A stretch of DNA of 64,000 nucleotides, from contig NZ_LOIC01000020.1 of assembly GCF_001684335.1 (NCBI RefSeq), positions 1 through 64,000 of the forward strand, read 5' to 3'. The notes below the pieces were generated by a model. It was not told where the DNA came from and did no database searches. It worked only from the letters and a program-made list of their open reading frames with translations. This DNA is from Photorhabdus namnaonensis (lineage in GTDB: Bacteria > Pseudomonadota > Gammaproteobacteria > Enterobacterales > Enterobacteriaceae). This document shows, piece by piece, positions 1 through 9,444 of this stretch. Within the stretch, counting starts at the first letter, position 1. Each line of letters opens with the position of its first letter. Both the position numbers and the translations under genes were made by a program.

Positions 1-2222
1 TTGTCTTTATCCGCATCCACCGTCACGCTGGCGACATAATAGCTGGCGCTGAACTCCGTAAAACTGACTTTTCCATTCGCGTTCACCGCCGTCTGCTGGG
101 TAGCCGTTTTCGCCGATACCAGCACATCTTTCACCACCGCCGTGCTGGTTAAGGTCGCCGTCACCTGCCCCTGCGCGTTACTCACCGGATTGCTCTGTTT
201 CGTCAGTTTTAATCCGTCAGTCTTTGGATTGGTCTGCCAGTCAATGTCGACCGGTTTATCCGCTACCGGCTTGCCATGCGCATCCACCACCGTCGCCGTG
301 AAGGTATAAGTGTCAGCGCCGTTGTTGTAGTGCGCCTTGTCTTTATCCACATCCACCGTCACGCTAGAAACTCGATAGCTGCTGCTGGACTCAGTAAAGC
401 TGACTTTTTTATCCGTCGTAACACGTTCACCATTAATACTGACGCTGACTTGTATATCGGATAATGGCGTTGTACTGGTTAATGTTGCAGTCTGTTGCCC
501 ATTTTTATCTGTTGCCTCTGAATCAGGCTTTAATTTCAATCCAGGATCTTTTTTATCTGTATCCCAAATCAATTTAGCATTTTCGATCGGTGTTTTTTTG
601 TCAGCGCCAAGTAAAGTAGCGGTGTAGACATATTTCGCATTTCCATCAGCAATTAAAGGGTCGGTGGTATTAACATTCAAAGAAATATTACGTTGTAATA
701 CATGAGCTTGTATCTGCACTCCCCACTGCTCATCTTTACTTGTACCTGTTATGGTATAGTCATTTTTTCCATCAGGCTGATATTCCGGTAACTTAATGGT
801 ATAACCATGAGTACTTGCTATATTTACAATTCCGCCATTTTTCTGGAATAATTCAGGCATTTCCCAGGCAATATCTTTTAATGAAGTATCAGATTGAATT
901 TGTATTGGTTTAATTTCACCACCGTAACCACTGATTTCTAATACAGGGACCAGTAACCTAAAACGTTGCGGTTTTTTCAGATAATTCAAAATAATATTAT
1001 TATTTCTCTCAACTAAATCGTAACGATTTCCAGCTAAACTTCGTAGTGAAGAAACATTTTCTGGTGAAAGCTGTTCTGATAACGGAACACCAAATCGGTA
1101 GTTCACATTAAACGAAAATATGCCATCACTCTTTCCCTCTTTTCCTAATTTATAGTCAACTCCCGCTGTGATCAGTGGAATCGGGGTATAATTTACCCCA
1201 ATAGTTGCTGCATAGGGATCTTTTTGCCTATTGTCCTTGCCGAATAACGCAACATTATCACCAAAATATTGTTCATATTTTATTTTGGCGCCAATTGACG
1301 GCATTGCAGGTAAATACATGTCGGCGATAAGGTCATAGCCATTGGCAGGGCGTTCATAATAATTGGCTAAATCACGAGAATTATGCCAATCGCTCAGGCG
1401 AAAATATGCGTTAGCAGACATTTTTAGGTAGTTAGTCCACAGTTCACCACCCAGACTGAATCGGCTGTTATTGCCGGTTAAATCATTATCGTAAAAAGTG
1501 TTCGCCCCATACATCCAGTTATTTACGAATAAACGGGTTCCAACACCTAAATTCACAGTGTCACGACTATCTTTATGACGATATCCATATTGGCTATAAA
1601 CAAGCCAGTGGTCTTTATCATCATAGAAAGGCACGAGTAAGTCTACGGAACTTTCGTCCAAGCGCCCATGATGATCAACATTTAAATTAATTTTCGCTGT
1701 ACCAAACTGTGATAACCATTTCTGGGTGCTATTGGTTATCTGACTATTTAACTTGTTGACAACATAATCTTGCGCTAATTTTTTCGGATCTTTCTTTAGT
1801 AATCCAAGGAATTCAGGGCCACGAGAGAGGATTAAAGGCGGGAGATTTTGATTATCATCTTTAGGATCACTTTCATGTAACTGGGGTATTTTTGGTTTTT
1901 CACCGCTATCGTTTTTTCCTATTACGCTTCTCTTTGATAAAAAACCACTACATCGCCTCTGCTCCAATCGCTTTTTCTCTTTCTGAGTAACGTTTTCGTG
2001 TAGTTTCTTATTAGCCTGATTATGTTTCACGGCGGATTCCGGGTAATCCTGACAATTTTCAACACCAATCAAAGAATTTCCTGATTCAGGTAACGCAGTA
2101 TAACTTTTCAGTGGCATAAACGCGGCAAATAGAAAACAGGCTATTAGCACACGTTTATTTATCTTATAACTTAAACTTATTGCGTTACGAAAAATACGAT
2201 TGATGTTCATCAGTAATACCAT
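1..2222 (-). CDS. Inverse autotransporter (invasin/intimin-like) adhesin, 3' end outside window
   Basis: Outer-membrane adhesin of the intimin/invasin type. Read on the minus strand, the product starts with a long basic signal sequence (hydrophobic core LIACFLFAAF), then a low-complexity linker, then a region matching the inverse-autotransporter beta-barrel (KLAQDYVVNKLNSQI, GTAKINLNVD, YGANTFYDND, MPSIGAKIKYEQY, AATIGVNYTPIPL). After the barrel come bacterial Ig-like repeats (for example TDGLKLTKQSNPVSNAQGQ), which run off the left edge. About 740 codons are visible. I chose ATG 2222 because GGTGGG lies 6 nt before it; ATG 2210 (MNINRIF) and ATG 2264 are in the same frame. The family inserts the barrel in the outer membrane and displays the Ig domains outside, so host or cell adhesion is likely. 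The missing part should hold more Ig repeats or a C-type-lectin-like tip. Confidence 0.85.
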   Translation of the reverse strand, partial: MVLLMNINRIFRNAISLSYKINKRVLIACFLFAAFMPLKSYTALPESGNSLIGVENCQDYPESAVKHNQANKKLHENVTQKEKKRLEQRRCSGFLSKRSVIGKNDSGEKPKIPQLHESDPKDDNQNLPPLILSRGPEFLGLLKKDPKKLAQDYVVNKLNSQITNSTQKWLSQFGTAKINLNVDHHGRLDESSVDLLVPFYDDKDHWLVYSQYGYRHKDSRDTVNLGVGTRLFVNNWMYGANTFYDNDLTGNNSRFSLGGELWTNYLKMSANAYFRLSDWHNSRDLANYYERPANGYDLIADMYLPAMPSIGAKIKYEQYFGDNVALFGKDNRQKDPYAATIGVNYTPIPLITAGVDYKLGKEGKSDGIFSFNVNYRFGVPLSEQLSPENVSSLRSLAGNRYDLVERNNNIILNYLKKPQRFRLLVPVLEISGYGGEIKPIQIQSDTSLKDIAWEMPELFQKNGGIVNIASTHGYTIKLPEYQPDGKNDYTITGTSKDEQWGVQIQAHVLQRNISLNVNTTDPLIADGNAKYVYTATLLGADKKTPIENAKLIWDTDKKDPGLKLKPDSEATDKNGQQTATLTSTTPLSDIQVSVSINGERVTTDKKVSFTESSSSYRVSSVTVDVDKDKAHYNNGADTYTFTATVVDAHGKPVADKPVDIDWQTNPKTDGLKLTKQSNPVSNAQGQVTATLTSTAVVKDVLVSAKTATQQTAVNANGKVSFTEFSASYYVASVTVDADKD

Positions 2223-2309
2223 AAAGTTCCCACCGTTATATTCATTTATAGCCACTGACCACATTAAATGACTTTTTATGGCCTTGTATAATGAAAATAA
2301 ATTATCAGC

Positions 2310-2331
2310 CGATAACTATTAGTAATCACTT
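2310..2331. repeat. 22-bp direct repeat, copy 1
   Basis: CGATAACTATTAGTAATCAC plus TT. It recurs with two mismatches at 4577-4598, so the two copies bracket the fibre gene at 2471-4414 in the same orientation. It may mark the edges of an inserted cassette, or may be a shared regulatory element. Confidence 0.6.
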
Positions 2332-2404
2332 GGCAAAACTATCGTAAATTCTTGTCCAATCCGGTATTAAGTCTCTATACAATTTTCATCAAAACATAAG
2401 AAAG

Positions 2405-2433
2405 AACCCGTTGCATAAGTCGTTCAACGGGTT
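2405..2433 (-). terminator. Hairpin terminator after the fibre gene
   Basis: AACCCGTTG pairs with CAACGGGTT across an 11-nt loop. Read on the minus strand it lies 40 bp past the stop of the fibre gene and is followed by a T-rich stretch (TCTTTCTT). Confidence 0.6.
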
Positions 2434-2470
2434 TTATGTTTATTTGTGATTATGAGTTAGCTCTCAATTA

Positions 2471-4414
2471 TTATGATTTTCCCGGCAGTTGAACTCGAAC
2501 ATTAATCACTCGTCCATCGGGAATATCGCATAGCTCACCCTCATTGTAATAAACGACCTCCCCGCCATCGTTAATACTCTTAACACGTCTATTTTGAGCA
2601 AATATCGGCGCGTCTCTATTTTGACGATGATAACACTCAATGGTTATATCTCCACTAGGCATATCTACTGATTCATTAACCCAAATCAGATTTAACCCGT
2701 TACTGTCTGCCGGAACAATGGTACCACCATGAATTCCCCATGCTCCATCTTTAGCAAAACCGTTGCAGCCGCTGATGCGATATTTCCCTGTCTCTATCCG
2801 CTCGACAGTCATACCCTCCGCTTCACGCGTTAGTTCGTAAGTTCCGTCTGGATGAATACTTACTATGGGGCTGGATACTTTAAGATTGCCGTTAGTGTCA
2901 GCGATACAGTTATTATTAAGAATGGCAATAGGATTACCGTTATATTGCAATTTATCGCCGCCAATTGTCAGTCTGCCGTATCTTTTTTCATTGCAAATAT
3001 CAAAATCCGATGAGCCGTCACCTGGAACTCCAATGTAGGCGGTTCTTTTTCCTCCCTCAATAAACTGAAAATATGCGTGTCTACCCGCGTCATATGTTAT
3101 ATTAAAAACACCGCCGGCCCCCTTTAAATTTGCCGACACTGCTTCAATCTGACCTACCGGAGAAACAGAAAAAACCCGATTGTTATTGATATATGCGGCT
3201 AGCTCTCCACCAATTGTTAATTTGCTAGATTTCTTTTCATTACAAATATCAAAGTCCGATGAGCCGTCACCCGGAAATCCAACGTAGGCCGTTCTTTTTG
3301 CTTCCTCAATAAACTGAAAATAAGCATGTCTACCGGTGTCATGTATTACATTAAAAACACCCGCGTTCCCCCTTATATTCGCTGACGCGGCTTCAATCTG
3401 ACCCGCAGGAGAAACAGAGAAAACCCGTCTACCATTAATATCTATAGAATATCCATAGGTATCTACACTACCACCACGCACAATACCGGCTTTAGCATAA
3501 TTGTCATACCAATTGTAAAGTGTATACGAGACTATTGTACCCGCCGGTCTTCCACCAGATTCAGAAGCTAACACAACCGCATTACGTTCGTTTGGAATTG
3601 TCTCGACTTGTTTAAACCTAGCATTCCCATTTATATTCGCTGACGCGGCTTCAATCTGACCCGCGGGAGAAACAGAAAAAACCCGTCTGCCATTAATATC
3701 TATCGTATATCCGTAGGTATCAACGCTACCGCCACGCACAATCCCTGTTTTAATATAATTGTCATACCAGTTGTAAAGTGTAAAACCGACTATCTCATTT
3801 GCCGGTTTAGCGCCCTGTAAAGAAACTAACATCGTCGCGTTACGTTCAGTAGGCAGCGTTTCAACCTGTTTAAACCTAAAATATTGTGGATAATTCCCCC
3901 CATTAGCCGATACCGCGTTTTTCGCCAATTCCACGGTTTCCGATAAGCCGAGGTTTTTCACAAACGCGTTTTTATCAGGAATATCTGCGCCATTTTGATT
4001 TTTTGCCAATCGGTTATTCGCATTATCATTTACATCAGAAACTAGCTTCTGAGTGACGGCGAGAGTATTACTATTACCTATTTTATCTGTGAGCTGAGTA
4101 ACACCTTTTTGTGTTAATGAAGCATTTGGTACTTGTATCGCGATTTTTTGTTCTAACGCGCTATTTAACTGGACAATAAGTTTAGCTACATCCCCATCAT
4201 CCAGAACATCATTGTCGGAATATGTCGCAATAAAATTAGCCACAACAGATGTTATTGTCGACGACTGACGTAATACTTTGTTTAATAAATGAGTGGTAAT
4301 ATTTTCCGGGGGAAATCCTGTCTTTAAACTCGTGCTCTCTTCGTATCCTGCTTGACTCACTACATTGGCATTATTACTAATGGAAAAAGCTTTAAAATCA
4401 TTCTTGAGTTTCAT
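2471..4414 (-). CDS. Phage-type tail fibre protein with internal A-A-B-B repeats
   Basis: 647-residue tail fibre protein, the adhesion part of a phage tail or phage-tail-like particle. Residues 1-110 (NDFKAFSISNNANVVSQ, THLLNKVLRQSSTI, SLTQKGVTQLTD) are nearly the same as in four other genes of this window and probably attach the fibre to the particle. The middle has two tandem copies of one module of about 85 residues (FKQVET..ERNA, GIVRGGSVDTYGY, FSVSPAGQIEAASANI) and then two copies of another (GRHAYFQFIE, GDGSSDFDICNEK, LTIGG). The C-terminus (DGAWGIHGG, CYHRQNRDAP, CDIPDGRVINVRVQLPG) resembles that of the gene at 21062-22351 and probably binds the receptor. Start supported by GAGGAAAATAT-ATG. 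No other tail gene is adjacent, so it is an isolated cassette between the invasin gene and pth. Confidence 0.85.
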   Translation of the reverse strand: MKLKNDFKAFSISNNANVVSQAGYEESTSLKTGFPPENITTHLLNKVLRQSSTITSVVANFIATYSDNDVLDDGDVAKLIVQLNSALEQKIAIQVPNASLTQKGVTQLTDKIGNSNTLAVTQKLVSDVNDNANNRLAKNQNGADIPDKNAFVKNLGLSETVELAKNAVSANGGNYPQYFRFKQVETLPTERNATMLVSLQGAKPANEIVGFTLYNWYDNYIKTGIVRGGSVDTYGYTIDINGRRVFSVSPAGQIEAASANINGNARFKQVETIPNERNAVVLASESGGRPAGTIVSYTLYNWYDNYAKAGIVRGGSVDTYGYSIDINGRRVFSVSPAGQIEAASANIRGNAGVFNVIHDTGRHAYFQFIEEAKRTAYVGFPGDGSSDFDICNEKKSSKLTIGGELAAYINNNRVFSVSPVGQIEAVSANLKGAGGVFNITYDAGRHAYFQFIEGGKRTAYIGVPGDGSSDFDICNEKRYGRLTIGGDKLQYNGNPIAILNNNCIADTNGNLKVSSPIVSIHPDGTYELTREAEGMTVERIETGKYRISGCNGFAKDGAWGIHGGTIVPADSNGLNLIWVNESVDMPSGDITIECYHRQNRDAPIFAQNRRVKSINDGGEVVYYNEGELCDIPDGRVINVRVQLPGKS

Positions 4415-4465
4415 ATATTTTCCTCAAATTAAATAATATCAATTTATAATCAATCAGTTATTTCA

Positions 4466-4471
4466 ATTATA
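4466..4471 (-). promoter_or_regulatory. Possible -10 box of the fibre gene
   Basis: TATAAT on the minus strand about 50 bp before the start codon, preceded by AAGCTAGAA, a weaker form of the CTGAACTAGACT box found before three other fibre genes. Confidence 0.35.
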
Positions 4472-4576
4472 TTCTAGCTTAGAAGAAGAATAATGAAACA
4501 TTCTTAAAACTTAGGCTGACAACTATTTTTTATAATTACTGCTTACAATTTCATATCCTAAAAATAATTTATTGTT

Positions 4577-4598
4577 CGATAACCATCAGTAATCACTT
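4577..4598. repeat. 22-bp direct repeat, copy 2
   Basis: CGATAACCATCAGTAATCAC plus TT, 20/22 identical to 2310-2331. It lies between the fibre gene and pth, inside the presumed pth promoter region. Confidence 0.6.
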
Positions 4599-4692
4599 AA
4601 AGGAAAGAGTCATCAAACTGAACTTTGTACTCGTCGCACCCGACAGGTAAACTAGCCCTCTTTTTGTTTTAGGCCAAAAGTGAAGAAAAATA

Positions 4693-5283
4693 GTGAGTAA
4701 CATAAAATTAATCGTCGGTCTGGCTAATCCCGGTGCTGAATATGCCCAAACCAGACACAATGCCGGAGCCTGGTATGTTGACCTGCTCGCTCAAAGCCAC
4801 AATCAATCACTGAAAGAAGAGAGTAAATTTTTCGGTTACACCGCCCGGATCAATATCTGCGGTCATGATGTTCGTCTGTTAGTTCCGACGACATTTATGA
4901 ATCTTAGCGGTAAATCTGTCACCGCCCTCGCCTCTTTCTACCGCATTCAACCGGATGAAATTCTGGTGGCCCATGATGAACTCGATTTACCGCCAGGAGT
5001 GGCAAAAATGAAACTGGGCGGCAGTCATGGCGGCCATAATGGCTTGAAAGATATTCAGAATAAATTTGGCAATAATCCTAACTTTCACCGCTTACGTATC
5101 GGTATCGGCCATCCCGGCGACAAAAATAAAGTGATTGGCTTTGTGCTAGGCAAACCACCAGCCAGTGAACAAAAGCTAATCGATGATGCCATTGATGAGG
5201 CGCTGCGTTGTACGGATATCCTGATGAAACAAGATATGAATAAGGCAATCAATCGTTTACATAGCTTCAAAGCCAGCGCTTAA
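4693..5283 (+). CDS. pth: Peptidyl-tRNA hydrolase
   Basis: Cytosolic enzyme that cleaves the ester bond of peptidyl-tRNAs dropped from ribosomes, releasing the tRNA for reuse. At 196 residues it is family length. Visible motifs are VGLANPG near the N-terminus, TRHNAG with the catalytic His, [15 protein letters not shown] with the conserved Asp, and [13 protein letters not shown]. The start is GTG (MSNIKLIVG), with AAGTGAAG upstream. ychF follows after 134 bp, as is usual in enterobacteria. Confidence 0.97.
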   Translation: MSNIKLIVGLANPGAEYAQTRHNAGAWYVDLLAQSHNQSLKEESKFFGYTARINICGHDVRLLVPTTFMNLSGKSVTALASFYRIQPDEILVAHDELDLPPGVAKMKLGGSHGGHNGLKDIQNKFGNNPNFHRLRIGIGHPGDKNKVIGFVLGKPPASEQKLIDDAIDEALRCTDILMKQDMNKAINRLHSFKASA

Positions 5284-5417
5284 TGACATGAAGTCGATAA
5301 ATCTTGTCTGTAAGATCGTGATAACCCGCCATTCCGTGTATAATGGCGCCAATTTTTTTGACTCATCGAACAGGCTAACACAGCCTTTTGATTTATAAGT
5401 AATTTAAGGTGAAAATC

Positions 5418-6509
5418 ATGGGATTCAAATGCGGTATCGTTGGCCTGCCTAACGTCGGAAAATCAACCTTATTCAACGCGCTGACTAAAGCAGGTATCGA
5501 AGCGGCAAACTTCCCGTTCTGCACCATTGAACCCAATACCGGTGTCGTTCCTATGCCAGATCCACGGCTTGAACAACTGGCGGAAATTGTGAAACCTCAG
5601 CGAATCCTACCGACCACAATGGAATTCGTCGATATTGCGGGTCTGGTAAAAGGCGCGTCAAAAGGTGAAGGTTTGGGCAACCAGTTTCTGACCAACATTC
5701 GTGAAACGGAAGCTATCGGCCATGTTGTGCGCTGCTTTGTCAACGACAATATCATTCACGTTTCCGGTCAAGTTGATCCTGCTTCTGATATTGAGATCAT
5801 CAATACCGAACTGGCCCTTTCCGATCTGGACACCTGCGAACGAGCCATTCATCGTGTCCAGAAAAGAGCCAAAGGCGGCGATAAAGATGCCAAAGCAGAA
5901 TTGGCAGTACTGGAAAAATGTCTGCCTCATCTGGAACAAGCGGGTATGTTGCGGGCGTTGGATCTCAGCACCGAAGAGAAAGCAGCTATCCGCTATCTGA
6001 GTTTTCTGACGCTGAAACCCACCATGTACATCGCTAACGTCAACGAAGAAGGTTTTGAAAATAACCCACATTTGGATGCGGTTCGTGCGATCGCAGAAAA
6101 AGAGGGCTCGGTGGTCGTTCCGGTTTGTGCCGCGGTAGAATCGGATATCGCGGAGCTGGAAGATGATGAACGCGAAGAGTTTATGGCTGAACTTGGCCTG
6201 GAAGAACCCGGTTTAAATCGCGTTATCCGCGCGGGTTATCAGTTACTGAGTCTGCAAACTTACTTCACTGCCGGAGTGAAAGAGGTTCGGGCATGGACCA
6301 TCCCGGTTGGCGCCACCGCACCACAAGCAGCCGGTAAGATCCATACTGATTTCGAAAAAGGTTTTATCCGCGCACAAACCATCTCTTTTGAAGATTTCAT
6401 CACTTATAAAGGTGAACAAGGTGCAAAAGAGGCCGGTAAAATGCGTTCAGAAGGTAAGGATTATGTCGTTAAAGATGGCGATGTGATGAACTTCTTGTTT
6501 AATGTCTAA
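5418..6509 (+). CDS. ychF: Redox-responsive ATPase/GTPase YchF (Obg family)
   Basis: Universally conserved P-loop ATPase of the Obg/OLA1 group, linked to ribosome binding and the oxidative stress response. The 363-residue product has the G1 loop GLPNVGKST near the start, [16 protein letters not shown] (G3), an inserted coiled-coil region, and the C-terminal TGS-like domain ([30 protein letters not shown]). ATG 5418 is chosen over an in-frame GTG at 5409 because it gives the standard MGFKCGIVG start and has AAGGTG at good spacing. It pairs with pth upstream. Confidence 0.97.
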   Translation: MGFKCGIVGLPNVGKSTLFNALTKAGIEAANFPFCTIEPNTGVVPMPDPRLEQLAEIVKPQRILPTTMEFVDIAGLVKGASKGEGLGNQFLTNIRETEAIGHVVRCFVNDNIIHVSGQVDPASDIEIINTELALSDLDTCERAIHRVQKRAKGGDKDAKAELAVLEKCLPHLEQAGMLRALDLSTEEKAAIRYLSFLTLKPTMYIANVNEEGFENNPHLDAVRAIAEKEGSVVVPVCAAVESDIAELEDDEREEFMAELGLEEPGLNRVIRAGYQLLSLQTYFTAGVKEVRAWTIPVGATAPQAAGKIHTDFEKGFIRAQTISFEDFITYKGEQGAKEAGKMRSEGKDYVVKDGDVMNFLFNV

Positions 6510-6568
6510 TTGACTTTTCATCTCTCACTGCATCGCAAGATATCTCTGAGACTGATTAAAACTCTTAA

Positions 6569-6593
6569 AATCCACGCAATTGCGTGGATTTTT
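6569..6593 (+). terminator. Rho-independent terminator after ychF
   Basis: Perfect palindrome built on AATCCACGCA/TGCGTGGATT followed by TTTGTTTT, 60 bp after the ychF stop. Confidence 0.85.
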
Positions 6594-6923
6594 GTTTTCA
6601 TATAGAAGCTGGTTTTGGTGTAAAAACGGCTAATCCGAGCCAGTTGATTTTTTATAAAAATAATTACTTTATGTGACTATTTACAGGCTTTTCTATTAGG
6701 CGTAGTATCTGATTCCTGATGTCTTTCTATACGATAGTTATCCGGTGTAAGTCCGTTTCCTTATTAAACTACGTTGTTTCGGGTGGTTCTTCTCTATCTA
6801 GTCAAAATTCAAACAAGCCGATGAACAATCATTTTTAATTTATCTAATTAAGGAGCCCATCAATACTTAAATCTTTATAAAACAATCTTTTAGTTCCTTT
6901 AGTACTCACAAAGAGGAAAGACC
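6594..6923. other. Intergenic region, no gene seen
   Basis: 330 bp between ychF and the secreted-protein gene. I see no convincing ORF, RNA gene or repeat. It probably holds the promoter of the gene at 6924. Confidence 0.5.
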
Positions 6924-7496
6924 ATGAAAAGTCACAAGAGGTTATCGTTATTCACGCTTTTACTGCTTACTGCCAGCCCGGTAGCACTTGCGGTGCAAAA
7001 CAATTGGCCCGGCACGAAAGCAGAGCAACCAACCCCCAAAATCAAAGGGATGCCCGAAGCCCTGGCAAAAAATTTGGCTAACTTTGATGATCTTGATTTC
7101 CGTGTCTATACACACCAAAGATGGTGGGATCTACATAAGAGCCATGCCATGAACATTATTGTTCACTACCCTGATGGTCATACTACGAAGGGTATTCGAC
7201 AGCATCTTGACGATCTGAAGTATATGTGGACATTTGCCCCTGATAACCGAATCACGGAGCACCCGGTACGGTTTGGTACTGCTGATGCGGAATGGACCGC
7301 TGTGACGGGATTTACAGATGGAACATTTACGAAACCTATGGTTCTCCCGGACGGTAAGGTTATTAAACCTACAGGTAAGGCGTATCACCTCCCTATGGCG
7401 ACAATCGGACACTGGAACAAACAAGGGGTTATGGATGAAGAGTATCTATTCTGGGACGATTCTGTGCTGATGAAACAGGTAGGTATTAGTAATTGA
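6924..7496 (+). CDS. Secreted SnoaL-like (ester cyclase / NTF2-fold) protein
   Basis: 190 residues with a clear signal peptide (MKSHKR, then LSLFTLLLLTASPVALA with an Ala-x-Ala type site), so periplasmic or secreted. The mature part fits the SnoaL-like/ester cyclase family of NTF2-fold proteins: HAMNIIVHYPDG, GIRQHLDDLKYMW, TAVTGFTDGTF and a final HWNKQGVMDEEYLFWD. Family members include polyketide cyclases and many proteins of unknown substrate, so no reaction can be assigned. ATG 6924 follows GAGGAAAGACC. The gene stands alone. Confidence 0.7.
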   Translation: MKSHKRLSLFTLLLLTASPVALAVQNNWPGTKAEQPTPKIKGMPEALAKNLANFDDLDFRVYTHQRWWDLHKSHAMNIIVHYPDGHTTKGIRQHLDDLKYMWTFAPDNRITEHPVRFGTADAEWTAVTGFTDGTFTKPMVLPDGKVIKPTGKAYHLPMATIGHWNKQGVMDEEYLFWDDSVLMKQVGISN

Positions 7497-7510
7497 TCCA
7501 ACAATTTCGT

Positions 7511-7536
7511 ACGGACTTGCTTAAGAGCGAGTCCGT
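7511..7536 (+). terminator. Hairpin after the SnoaL-like gene
   Basis: ACGGACTTGC and GCGAGTCCGT pair with one G-T wobble, 14 bp after the stop. No strong T-run follows, so termination is not certain. Confidence 0.5.
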
Positions 7537-8218
7537 AAATGTTGCAATGTTATTTCCCTGCCGTCAGATCAATAAAACTACCTGTAATATACGAAGCTTC
7601 ATCCAATAATAACTAAGTACTAAATAATCACTAATATTCAACAATATAAATAAAAAATCACGATTCAACATCTAATTTATTCTTCATATCTCATAAACTA
7701 ATTAAAACTCTTAACTCACTTATTTTGAAAAAAAATATCGGCGCATCTCTATTTTGACGATACTTTAAATTACTTTTATAATTGATAAAAATAAAAAATT
7801 TCTCACACAACAAATCCACATTACATTCTTTAGACAGTGCTACTCACTTAGCAATAGAATAAATAAGACAAACTATACAACAAAAAATTCAACAAAAAAT
7901 TTAATATAATTGATCGTAATTTTCACTTGTAATTATTTTCACCTAATAAATATGAATCAAAACAAATTGAAAAATAACTAATAATAAAATGCATTATTAT
8001 AAAATAAAAAATAAATAGCAGAATAGTATAATGTAAGATTATTCAATAAAAACCGCACAAATTTTATTGAAATAGACTTTACATATTGCATTTTTATACT
8101 ATTATTAAAAGATTGTTATTGATATAAAATAAATTATCGTTTCTGAATCTGGAAATTATGTTGAGTAAGAAATAAAAATCAATTACTTATCTAATAAATC
8201 CATATAAGGAAAACAACT
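7537..8218. other. Very AT-rich intergenic region
   Basis: About 680 bp with no supported gene. The only recognisable content is the fibre-gene fragment at 7733-7761. Its 3' end carries AAGGA before the gene at 8219. The composition suggests acquired or decaying DNA. Confidence 0.5.
7733..7761 (-). pseudogene. 29-bp fragment of a tail-fibre gene
   Basis: Matches 2600-2628 in the C-terminal coding part of the fibre gene at 28 of 29 positions and would encode RQNRDAPIF on the minus strand. Flanking sequence shows no further similarity. It is a fossil piece of another fibre cassette. Confidence 0.55.
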
Positions 8219-9025
8219 ATGAGAGATATATTCACAAATTTTGATCATAAATTTAAAGATGTTCAAGAGTGGATAGAATACATTAAATACAGAGGAGAAA
8301 AATATTCTAAAACACAGCCATATTCAGATAATATCTTTACTCACTTCTCAGAAATTGAGAATCTTTCTGATATACAAAGTCCAGCCAGTGTAGCAACGAC
8401 AAATGCATACACACTCTTCGCAAAGAAATCAGCTACATCAAATAAATATCCAGTCAGTGTCACTGAGGGGCTGCAAACTATCATCAACTTATGTCGAGTC
8501 GCATCAGGCTATGATCCATTGGAACCAGAAGGTGATGGCAATGCGCAGAAATTCATAGCATTCACCGAAGAAATAGAAAAGGTTCCTTTTCTCTCTTTAC
8601 TATGGGCAGACAAAAGTACGGTCACTCAACAAAGCCATGACACAGATGTCTTGATCGATTCTTTTATTAAAGTCTTTCAAGGATTATCTCCTCAAGATAA
8701 AATTACCCTCAAGATTTATTTGAAAAAGTTGATTGATACCGCTTTATCATATGCCGATCAGAAGGAAAAAGAATCCAACCTGGTACAATATGTTCTGGCT
8801 AAAACCCCAAATGGAGTGTCACTCTTACTCTATTCTTCTGTATTGACAATAAAGAAAGTAGATAACAAAGGTACGATTAAATTTACATCTCATTATAATC
8901 TTTGCCAGGCAGAATATAATCTCAGCCAGAAAATATGGGAAATGACAAGATCAGTATTGGAGAAAGAAGATAAGATAACCATAGAATATTTAATCAATTG
9001 TATGACAACCAAAACGAAAGCATAA
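8219..9025 (+). CDS. Protein of unknown function, paralogue of the next gene
   Basis: 268 residues, no family recognised. It aligns along its whole length with the protein at 9445-10287; shared stretches include QSPA, VTEGLQTIINLCR, the SGYDPLEPEG region, VPFLSLL, SHDTDVLIDSF, ALSYA and QAEYNL. No signal peptide or membrane segment is evident; a predicted helical first half is followed by a more beta-like part (VSLLLYSSVLTIKK). Base composition is more AT-rich than pth-ychF. The start follows AAGGAAAACAACT. Each gene has its own long upstream region, so they are probably separate transcripts. A secreted effector or toxin role is possible in this genus but nothing in the sequence proves it. 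Confidence 0.6.
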   Translation: MRDIFTNFDHKFKDVQEWIEYIKYRGEKYSKTQPYSDNIFTHFSEIENLSDIQSPASVATTNAYTLFAKKSATSNKYPVSVTEGLQTIINLCRVASGYDPLEPEGDGNAQKFIAFTEEIEKVPFLSLLWADKSTVTQQSHDTDVLIDSFIKVFQGLSPQDKITLKIYLKKLIDTALSYADQKEKESNLVQYVLAKTPNGVSLLLYSSVLTIKKVDNKGTIKFTSHYNLCQAEYNLSQKIWEMTRSVLEKEDKITIEYLINCMTTKTKA

Positions 9026-9444
9026 ACTGAAAACTTTCTATAAGTAGATTAATTGATTTATATCAATGACATCATTACCAATATGTTCTGAGATTATTCT
9101 CATTATAGTTATTCAATAAAACTATTAAGCTCAATAAAAATACAATATATGAAAATATCACATAAATAACCATTTATCCGTGCGGAATAAGTTAAATTAC
9201 ATACCCTTAATATTTGATAGTGAAAAATATCCATTTATGGATATACTTAGTTTGCGAAAAATATATTTAACATTCGTTAACAAAAATTTAAAACAAAAAT
9301 TACCAAGCTAAAAAAGTAGTAATATTAAGTACATGATTATCGATTTATCTCACTGTTAATAATAGGGTTAAATATTGTTCCCTATTTTCAACAGTACCCT
9401 AACATTCAATCCCTAACTTAATAAATCTATTAAGGATAAAAATC
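9026..9444. other. AT-rich spacer between the paralogues
   Basis: 419 bp without a supported ORF or repeat. AAGGA just before 9445 is the ribosome binding site of the second paralogue. Confidence 0.5.
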
